Below, piece by piece: positions 22,422 through 27,854 of a stretch of 27,854 nucleotides of DNA. Made by a program: the position numbers and the translations under genes. The stretch spans positions 1 to 27,854 of the forward strand of contig CAZIEW010000074.1 in NCBI GenBank assembly GCA_964538515.1, in the 5' to 3' direction. Numbering within the stretch: the first letter of the stretch is position 1; each line of letters opens with the position of its first letter. Under the pieces are notes generated by a model. It was not told the origin of the DNA. It searched no databases and worked only from the letters and a program-made list of their open reading frames with translations. Origin of the DNA: CALBZH01 sp964538515. GTDB taxonomy: Bacteria; Desulfobacterota; Syntrophobacteria; Syntrophobacterales; Syntrophobacteraceae.

Positions 22422-24143
22422 TCAGTAGACCCTCGGTTTGGGTTGGAATTGAGTGATGGTCACGGGCTTGTAGAAGATGCGGACCCCTTGCCCGGTCTTC
22501 TGGACGAGCGTGTGCTTGAGCCAGTTGGCGTCATCCCGGTCGGGGAAATCCTCGCGGGAATGAGCCCCACGGCTTTCCTGCCGGGCAAGCGCCGACCGGA
22601 CCATCGCTTCGGCCAGCCCCAGGGAATGCTCGAGCTCGATGGCCTCCTGCAGCTCCGTGTTGTACCGGGGGGAGCGGTTCTCACAGCGAACCCGCTTGTA
22701 TTCCTCTTCCAGCCCCTTGATGTCGGACAGGGCCGTTTCCAGCGTCTCCGCGTGGCGAAAGACCGAGCAGTTGTCCATCATGGTCTGCTGCAGCGCCCGC
22801 CGCACCGCCGAGGCCCGGACCGACGGGCCCGGCTCCTTGAGCATCCGGATGCGCGCTTCCGTGCGGCCTTGCGGATTGGCCGGAGGGGCCGCCCAATCAA
22901 GAGCCCGCCCATCTTCCCGCATCTGCTCGCCCGCTCGGCGCCCGAAGACCACCAGGTCCAGGAGGGAGTTGCACCCGAGCCGGTTCGCGCCATGCAGCGA
23001 AATGCACGAGCACTCGCCGGCGGCATACAGTCCGGGGACCGGCTGATGGTTTTCGTCCAGCACCTGGCCATGCACGTTGGTTGGAATGCCCCCCATCATG
23101 TAGTGGCAGGTGGGGGCGATGGGCACGAGCTCCTTGGCCGGGTCGAGGCCCAGGTAGATTTTCACGAAGGAGGTGATGTCCGAAAGGCGCTCGGCCAATT
23201 TTTGCTCGCCCAGGTGGGTCAGATCGAGATGCACGTAGTCCTTGCCGCCGATTCCGCGTCCTTCCCGGATCTCCAAAGCGATCGAGCGCGAGACGATGTC
23301 GCGCGCCGCCAGGTCCTTGATGGTCGGGGCGTAGCGCTCCATGAACCGCTCGCCGAGGTCGTTGCGCAGGATTCCGCCTTCCCCGCGGGCCGCTTCGCTG
23401 ATGAGGACCCCGAGTCCGTAGATGCCGGTCGGGTGAAACTGCACGAACTCCATGTCCTCGAGGGGAATGCCGTTCCGGTAAGCCAGGTACACCCCGTCGC
23501 CCGTGTTGGCGAAGGCGTTCGAGGTGGTCTTGAAGACCTTGCCGAAGCCCCCCGTGGCGAGAAGCACCATCCTGGTGTGGAAGAAGTGAAGCTCCCCCGT
23601 CGCCAGCTCGCAGGCGACCACGCCCGCCACCCGACCGTTCTCGATGACGAGATCCAGCATCTGGAATTCGGGGTAGACCTTGATGCCTTTCTTGACCGCT
23701 TCGAAGTAGAGCGTATCCATCATGACGCGGCCCGTGCGGTCCGCCGCGTAGCAGGCGCGCTTGACCGGGGCTTTGCCGTGCTCACGGGTGTGGCCGCCGA
23801 AAGCGCGCTGGGCGATCCGGCCGTCCGGTGTGCGGTTGAAGGGGACCCCCATGTGCTCGAGCTCATAGACGGCCCGTGGGGCATCCTTCGCCAGGATCTC
23901 GGCCACGTTCTGGTCCGTCAGATAGTCACCCCCCTTGATGGTGTCATACATGTGCCATTCCCAGGAATCGGGCTCCTCGTTTCCCAAGGCCGCCGCGATC
24001 CCGCCCTGCGCCGCCCCGGAATGCGACCGCGTGGGGTAGACCTTGCTCAACAGCCCGACATCCAGGCTCCCCGTCACTTCGAGAGCGGCCCGCAGGCCGG
24101 CCAGGCCCGCTCCAATGATCAGCACATCGTGTTTGAATTCCAT
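22422..24143 (-). CDS. sdhA: Succinate dehydrogenase/fumarate reductase flavoprotein subunit
   Basis: Catalytic FAD subunit interconverting succinate and fumarate. The 573 residues begin MEFKHDVLIIGAGLAGLRAA (dinucleotide fold), followed by SHSGAAQGGIAAALG with His41 at the position of the covalent FAD link. Active-site segments include EFVQFHPTG, SEAARGEGGILRN, RDIVSRSI and PTCHYMMGGIPTN with the family's substrate-binding His, then AAGECSCISLHGANRLG. The C-terminal domain ends TITQFQPKPRVY, close to the E. coli-type enzyme. ATG 24143 is preferred to an upstream TTG at 24158 because homology begins there and a G-rich site (GGGG) lies 5 bases before it. It follows citrate synthase by 24 bases and precedes sdhB by one base. 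Confidence 0.96.
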   Translation of the reverse strand: MEFKHDVLIIGAGLAGLRAALEVTGSLDVGLLSKVYPTRSHSGAAQGGIAAALGNEEPDSWEWHMYDTIKGGDYLTDQNVAEILAKDAPRAVYELEHMGVPFNRTPDGRIAQRAFGGHTREHGKAPVKRACYAADRTGRVMMDTLYFEAVKKGIKVYPEFQMLDLVIENGRVAGVVACELATGELHFFHTRMVLLATGGFGKVFKTTSNAFANTGDGVYLAYRNGIPLEDMEFVQFHPTGIYGLGVLISEAARGEGGILRNDLGERFMERYAPTIKDLAARDIVSRSIALEIREGRGIGGKDYVHLDLTHLGEQKLAERLSDITSFVKIYLGLDPAKELVPIAPTCHYMMGGIPTNVHGQVLDENHQPVPGLYAAGECSCISLHGANRLGCNSLLDLVVFGRRAGEQMREDGRALDWAAPPANPQGRTEARIRMLKEPGPSVRASAVRRALQQTMMDNCSVFRHAETLETALSDIKGLEEEYKRVRCENRSPRYNTELQEAIELEHSLGLAEAMVRSALARQESRGAHSREDFPDRDDANWLKHTLVQKTGQGVRIFYKPVTITQFQPKPRVY

Positions 24144-24167
24144 AGCATCCCCGCTCAATAAGATAGC

Positions 24168-25361
24168 CTACTCCCTCGCCTCAAGTGGCTGGTAAACGCA
24201 GCCCATGGCGCCGCAGTAATCGCCGACGTACTCGGCCTCGGGCCGGTAGAGAGCCGGCTTCCCCTGAGCCTCCGCGAATCTCTCTTCAATGATGTGCGCG
24301 CACCAGCCGGAAATGCGCGAGATGGCGAAAATCGGGGTCATGAGGTCCACGGGGATTCCCATCATGTGGTAGACCGAGCCGCTGTAGAAATCCACGTTGG
24401 ACTTGATGGTCGTCTTCCCGCGCTTTTCAAATTCCTCGAGCGCGGCGTCTTCGATGGTGGTCAGCCACTCGTACCAGTGCGTCTGATCGAGCTTCTTGCC
24501 GAGACGTTCGGACATCTTCTTGAGGATTTTCGAGCGTGGGTCGAAGGTCTTGTAAACCGCATGTCCCATCCCCATGATCTTCTCGCCCCGGGTAAGCTTG
24601 CCTCTCACCCAGTCGGTAACGGTCTTCCCCGATTCCACCCAGGGAACGATCTCGAAGAGCATGTTCATGACCCGGGCGTTGGCTCCGCCGTGCAGACTGC
24701 CGGAAAGGGCGCCGATTCCCGCCGTGACGCCCGCATACATGTGAGCCAGGGTGGAAACCACCTCCCGGCATGCGAAGGTCGAGGCGTTGAAGGTGTGATC
24801 GGCGTGCAAAACCAGGCAAACATCCAGGTCCTTGGCGATTTCCGGGTCGGGCTTGACGCCGTGGAGCTGCCACAAGAAATTGGCGGCGTGAGGGAGGCTC
24901 TTGTCGGGAGGCAGGGGATCCTGCCCCGAACGGATCCGGTGCCAGGCGGCAGTCAGGGCGGGAATCCGCGCGATCAGCCTGACCGCCATGCGCAGATTGG
25001 CTTCTTTGGTGGTCGCCTTCAGGTCGGGATCGACGGTCGCCAGGAGCGGAACGGAAGCCTGCAGGACATCCATGGGGTCCGCGTCCTTGCGCCAGAGCCG
25101 GAAGCTGTCGAGGACAAAATCGGGAATGTCGCGAGCAGCGAGAATTTCTGCCTCAAAGGCCTCGAGCTCGGCGCGCCCGGGCAACTGCCCGTGGAGCAGC
25201 AGGTAAGCGACTTCCATGAAGGAAGACCTTTCGGCGAGCTCTTCGATGCGGTATCCCCGGTAGATCAGGATCCCGTGCTCGCCGTCGATGTAGCTGATTT
25301 TGGTATCCGCAACGGTTACCCCGCGGAGCCCCGTATTTTTGACGCGTACGGATTCTTCCAT
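24168..25361 (-). CDS. gltA: Citrate synthase
   Basis: Condenses acetyl-CoA and oxaloacetate to citrate, entry to the citric acid cycle. The 397-residue protein retains the catalytic triad positions: His224 in SGSLHGGANARVMNM, His267 in MGMGHAVYKTFDPRS and Asp324 in NVDFYSGSVYHMMGIP, plus RISGWCAHIIEE toward the C-terminus and VLHADHTFNASTF before the triad. The length suits the shorter bacterial type. 2-Methylcitrate synthase is in the same family, but aconitase, sdhAB and fumC alongside and the absence of prp genes favour citrate synthase. ATG 25361 has GGAGG 5 bases upstream. The 131-base gap from aconitase contains a terminator-like hairpin, so expression may be reduced or reset here. Confidence 0.95.
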   Translation of the reverse strand: MEESVRVKNTGLRGVTVADTKISYIDGEHGILIYRGYRIEELAERSSFMEVAYLLLHGQLPGRAELEAFEAEILAARDIPDFVLDSFRLWRKDADPMDVLQASVPLLATVDPDLKATTKEANLRMAVRLIARIPALTAAWHRIRSGQDPLPPDKSLPHAANFLWQLHGVKPDPEIAKDLDVCLVLHADHTFNASTFACREVVSTLAHMYAGVTAGIGALSGSLHGGANARVMNMLFEIVPWVESGKTVTDWVRGKLTRGEKIMGMGHAVYKTFDPRSKILKKMSERLGKKLDQTHWYEWLTTIEDAALEEFEKRGKTTIKSNVDFYSGSVYHMMGIPVDLMTPIFAISRISGWCAHIIEERFAEAQGKPALYRPEAEYVGDYCGAMGCVYQPLEARE

Positions 25362-25410
25362 CGCAACCTCCAAGCGGGTTAGAGTTCGTATGAACAGGCA
25401 AGCTCGAAGT

Positions 25411-25444
25411 AAAAATTCTGATTCCGGCCGGAAGCATGCCAGAA
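25411..25444 (-). terminator. Terminator-like hairpin between aconitase and citrate synthase
   Basis: Reading the minus strand, TTCTG (25444-25440) pairs with CAGAA (25420-25416) around an inner perfect palindrome TTCCGGCCGGAA, and TTTTT (25415-25411) follows directly. The outer stem is only 5 bp and there are unpaired bases, so it may be a weak or partial terminator or an mRNA-processing site inside the operon. Confidence 0.4.
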
Positions 25445-25492
25445 TGACGCTATCATAGCTCCCTGCCTAAGAAGGCATCCCTCGGCACCAGC

Positions 25493-27430
25493 TCACCCTT
25501 GGCGGCTTCCCCGGACCAGATTGAGGGCGCCTCCTGCCACGAGAAGCCGGCGCTGCCTGTCCGAGACCTCCAGCAGGGTCATGATCCGCGTATTGCCGGC
25601 CTCCACGGGAATCTCGACGTCCCCTCGCTCGATCCGTGCGCGTACGTCGGGGAGCGTCAGGATCATTCCCTTCTCAAGCAGATCGTAGTCGGACGGATCA
25701 CTGAGCACCAGGGGAAGGATACCGAAATTGCACAGGTTTGCCTTGTGGATCCGTGCGAAGCCCTTGGCGATCTTGATGCGGACCCCCAGAAAGCGGGGCG
25801 CCAGGGCAGCGTGCTCACGGCTGGAGCCCTGACCGTAGTTGTCCCCGCCGACCACGGCGGCATTGCCTTTCTTTCTGCATTCCCGGGAGAAGTCGGGGGC
25901 AATCTGGGAAAAGACAAATTGGCTCAAGGCTTCGATATTGGATCGCAGCGGGAGAATCTTGGCTCCCGCGGGCATGATGGTGTCCGTCGAGATGTTGTCC
26001 CCCACCTTCAGCACGATCTCAGCGGTCAGGGTTTCGGAAAGAGCGTCCATCTCGGGCAAAGGCCGAATATTCGGGCCGCGAATGATCTCCGTTTTCCTGC
26101 CGGCTTCGGATGGGGGAAGGATGGCGGACGATTCGACGACGTAGGTGCTCGGGTCCTTGATTCGCGGATAGGTCATCTCCTTGGCCAAGTCGCGCGGGTC
26201 CGTGATGACCCCTTTGAGAGCGGCGGCCGCTGCCGTTTCGGGCGAGCACAAATACACCTGGTCGTCCACCGTGCCCGACCGACCGGGAAAATTGCGAGGC
26301 ATCGTTCGAAGGCTCACCTGCCCCGTACCCGGCGCTTGCCCCATCCCGATACAGCCCAGGCAGCCCGGCTCATGGACTCGCGCGCCGGCTCGGATGAGGG
26401 AGATGAACCCACCTTTGGCCGCCACGTTCTCGATCACCTGCCTGCTTCCCGGATTGATGTGGAACGAAACGTCCGGGTGAGCGTGCCGGCCCTCCGCAAT
26501 CGCGGCGACCACCATCAGGTCTCGGAACGAGGAGTTGACGCTGCTTCCCACGATGACCTGGTGCACGGTTTTGCCGGCGACCTCGCGCACGGGTACGACG
26601 TTTCCGGGGGAAGACGGGCACGCAATCAGCGGCTCGATCGTCGAAAGGTCGATCTCCGTGAATTCATCGTATTCGGCGCCGTTGTCCGCTTTGAGCTCGA
26701 TCCAAGCCTCGCCCCGCCGCTGCCCCAACAGGTAAAGGCGTGTGTTTTCGTCGGACGGGAAGATGGAGCTGGTAGCGCCGAGCTCGGTTCCCATGTTGCC
26801 GATCGTTTCCCGGTCTGTTGCCGAAAGGCTCCTGACGCCCGGTCCCGTGTATTCGACGATCTTTCCAAGGCACCCTTTGACGCCGTAGCGGCGGAGCATC
26901 TCGAGAATGACGTCCTTGGCGCTGACCCAGTCAGGAAGCGCGCCCGTCAGCCGGACCCCCAGCACCTTTGGACAGGGCAAGGCATAAGGATGGCCGGCCA
27001 TGGCCAGGGCAACGTCCAAGCCGCCCGCACCGATTCCCAGCATGGAGACGCCCGCAGCACCGGGCGTGTGACTGTCTGCCCCGAGCAGCGTCTTGCCGGG
27101 TACACCGAACCGTTCCATGTGCACCTGGTGGGAAACACCGTTTCCGGGAGGGCTGAAATAGAGTCCATAATGGGCCGAGGCAGTCTGGAGGTATCGATGG
27201 TCGTCGGCGTTCTTGCTGTCCGTTTGTAAAATGTTGTGGTCGACATATTGGACGGCGACTTCCGCCCGCGCCCGGTCGAGCCCCATGGCCTCGAACTCGA
27301 GCATCGCCATGGTGCCGGTCGCATCCTGGAGCAGGACATGATCGATTTTGATGGCGATTTCTTCCCCGGCAACCAGGCGGCCTTCCATAAGGTGGGCTTC
27401 AAGGATCTTGTGAGTGAGATTCTTCGGCAC
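25493..27430 (-). CDS. Aconitate hydratase (Aquifex-type)
   Basis: Iron-sulfur hydratase isomerising citrate to isocitrate. The 645 residues show a large domain with QYVDHNILQTD, GKTLLGADSHTPGAAGVSMLG and GCLGCIGMGQAPGTGQ, and a swivel domain with DNISTDTIMPAG and GGDNYGQGSSREHAALAP. The length and single-chain form fit the Aquifex-type aconitase subfamily. Cys357 and Cys360 (GCLGC) supply two cluster ligands, but the place of the third, normally in GSCTNSS, reads VGSSVNSSFRDL, with Ser297 where the Cys is expected. The start is GTG 27430 with GGAG 7 bases upstream; the nearby ATG 27443 is out of frame. It heads the operon with citrate synthase, sdhAB and fumC, and is preceded by a hairpin and a tiny reading frame. 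Confidence 0.93.
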   Translation of the reverse strand: MPKNLTHKILEAHLMEGRLVAGEEIAIKIDHVLLQDATGTMAMLEFEAMGLDRARAEVAVQYVDHNILQTDSKNADDHRYLQTASAHYGLYFSPPGNGVSHQVHMERFGVPGKTLLGADSHTPGAAGVSMLGIGAGGLDVALAMAGHPYALPCPKVLGVRLTGALPDWVSAKDVILEMLRRYGVKGCLGKIVEYTGPGVRSLSATDRETIGNMGTELGATSSIFPSDENTRLYLLGQRRGEAWIELKADNGAEYDEFTEIDLSTIEPLIACPSSPGNVVPVREVAGKTVHQVIVGSSVNSSFRDLMVVAAIAEGRHAHPDVSFHINPGSRQVIENVAAKGGFISLIRAGARVHEPGCLGCIGMGQAPGTGQVSLRTMPRNFPGRSGTVDDQVYLCSPETAAAAALKGVITDPRDLAKEMTYPRIKDPSTYVVESSAILPPSEAGRKTEIIRGPNIRPLPEMDALSETLTAEIVLKVGDNISTDTIMPAGAKILPLRSNIEALSQFVFSQIAPDFSRECRKKGNAAVVGGDNYGQGSSREHAALAPRFLGVRIKIAKGFARIHKANLCNFGILPLVLSDPSDYDLLEKGMILTLPDVRARIERGDVEIPVEAGNTRIMTLLEVSDRQRRLLVAGGALNLVRGSRQG

Positions 27431-27443
27431 TTGCAGACTCCAT

Positions 27444-27478
27444 GGTTGACTGGGGCTGATCCCGTTAGGGAGTCAACC
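27444..27478 (-). promoter_or_regulatory. Leader hairpin just before the aconitase ribosome site
   Basis: On the mRNA, GGTTGACT (27478-27471) pairs with AGTCAACC (27451-27444), 8 bp with a 19-base loop; CCC/GGG inside the loop (27461-27463 and 27468-27470) can add a small inner stem. The stem begins 2 bases after the stop of the 15-codon leader frame and ends about 2 bases before the GGAG site of aconitase, so a ribosome on the leader would open it. Confidence 0.6.
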
Positions 27479-27480
27479 GA

Positions 27481-27528
27481 TCAGAAACGGAGCAGGCTGG
27501 TCATAGAGACTTCGGTCACGCCGAGCAT
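27481..27528 (-). CDS. Candidate 15-residue leader peptide upstream of aconitase
   Basis: A reading frame MLGVTEVSMTSLLRF ends in TGA at 27483-27481. Its ATG (27528) has one of the strongest ribosome sites in the window, GGAGGT six bases upstream, better than that of aconitase itself. The stop lies 2 bases before an 8-bp hairpin that abuts the aconitase ribosome site. The peptide is not rich in one amino acid, so a classical amino-acid attenuator is not suggested. Position and spacing suggest translational coupling or regulation. Expression of such a short frame cannot be established from sequence alone, and chance occurrence is possible. Confidence 0.45.
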   Translation of the reverse strand: MLGVTEVSMTSLLRF

Positions 27529-27595
27529 GGTCGCACCTCCCGCAGGGCTATCGAGACTCATCCACCCTCGACGCAAGCAAGAAGAGCACACAATC

Positions 27596-27624
27596 AGGCT
27601 AAGCCCAGGCCGGAGTGTTGTCAA
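27596..27624 (-). promoter_or_regulatory. Candidate promoter of the aconitase/citric-acid-cycle operon
   Basis: On the minus strand a perfect TTGACA (27624-27619) is followed after 17 bases by TAGCCT (27601-27596), only 3 of 6 to the -10 consensus. Transcription would begin near 27590, giving a 160-base leader that contains the small reading frame and hairpin. The exact -35 and spacing favour it; the poor -10 weighs against it and may mean that an activator is needed. Confidence 0.35.
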
Positions 27625-27713
27625 TCACGCAGCCCCGCTCGATCCGCACAAGGGGCGCTCGATCGCTCCCATCCGCTCCGCGCCTCCTCAATGTGTGCTT
27701 GGCACCGGGCGCC

Positions 27714-27854
27714 TCAGGGGTCCTCTCGTTTCTCCGGTCTGATCCACTGACCGGTTTGAACGTATTGCTGCGTGATGGCCTTAAGCTCTTTCCGCTTGGC
27801 CAGAAAGGCCTCCTTCATCCCGCGCAGCCACTCCATGTGGTGCTTGGCTGCCTC
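27714..27854 (-). CDS. C-terminal end of an unidentified protein (N-terminus outside window)
   Basis: An open frame enters from the right edge and ends with TGA at 27714-27716, giving the last 46 residues of a protein. It is strongly charged and helical in character (HHMEWLRGMKEAFLAKRKEL), then KAITQQYVQTGQWIRPEKR at the end. I do not recognise the family. Codon choice looks like that of neighbouring genes. It is transcribed in the same direction as aconitase, 283 bases upstream of it; the promoter candidate at 27596-27624 lies between them. Confidence 0.6.
   Translation of the reverse strand, partial: EAAKHHMEWLRGMKEAFLAKRKELKAITQQYVQTGQWIRPEKREDP

Noticed and set aside
22404..24161. Long plus-strand open frame (585 codons) opposite sdhA
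   Set aside because: sdhA is conserved throughout on the other strand; the antisense frame is a codon-bias by-product.
25499..27229. Long plus-strand open frame (576 codons) opposite aconitase
   Set aside because: Same reason: aconitase motifs run across the whole region on the minus strand.
27399..27443. ATG at 27443 as the aconitase start or a second leader frame
   Set aside because: It is out of frame with aconitase, gives only 14 codons and has no ribosome site; GTG 27430 has GGAG at good spacing.

Overview
The window is GC-rich, densely coded bacterial chromosome with about 21 intact or window-truncated protein genes, two gene remnants and several palindromic intergenic repeats. No rRNA, tRNA, CRISPR, prophage or insertion-sequence transposase was recognised. 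The gene set suggests an anaerobic or facultative member of the Desulfobacterota (former Deltaproteobacteria), perhaps near Syntrophobacterales. The clues are a single-chain NDP-forming acyl-CoA synthetase, a squalene-hopene cyclase, an Aquifex-type aconitase, two-subunit glycyl-tRNA synthetase, and folate one-carbon enzymes resembling the Wood-Ljungdahl methyltransferase. The taxonomic call is inference; no marker gene settles it.

Layout. 1-1013 (-): mutY, cut by the left edge. 1234-5628 (+): acyl-CoA synthetase, then squalene-hopene cyclase. 5629-5861: convergent gap with a GC-rich palindromic repeat. 5862-10870 (-): panB and panE (pantothenate synthesis), then, across a repeat-filled gap, glyS and glyQ. 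11391-12722 (+): glycerate 2-kinase. 12723-13374: a decayed stretch holding the start of a DUF488/YeaO-like gene, a REP-like double hairpin and the end of a SYLF (Ysc84) gene. 13375-16594 (+): a tightly packed set of 2-hydroxyacid dehydrogenase (glyoxylate/hydroxypyruvate reductase type), cyclodeaminase/cyclohydrolase-like protein, methyltetrahydrofolate methyltransferase-like protein and inositol monophosphatase. 16763-17152 (-): a small acidic protein with a possible CarD-like beta domain. 17332-18261 (+): an AEC-family carrier.

18410-27430 (-) is the main block, a run of seven genes read in the order aconitase, citrate synthase, sdhA, sdhB, fumC, a UbiA-type prenyltransferase and a tandem universal stress protein. 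Junctions after citrate synthase are from a 4-base overlap to 24 bases. It provides much of a citric acid cycle, but no membrane anchor for the SdhAB pair lies in the window. The aconitase leader holds a 15-codon reading frame with a strong ribosome site, followed at once by an 8-bp hairpin abutting the aconitase ribosome site: a candidate leader-peptide control of the operon. The end of another minus-strand gene lies at the right edge.

The items most worth a second look are the aconitase leader, a serine at a position where aconitases normally carry an iron-sulfur cysteine, the deletion scar at 12881-13236, the glycerate/folate gene grouping, and a MutY whose C-terminal domain keeps a complete Nudix box.
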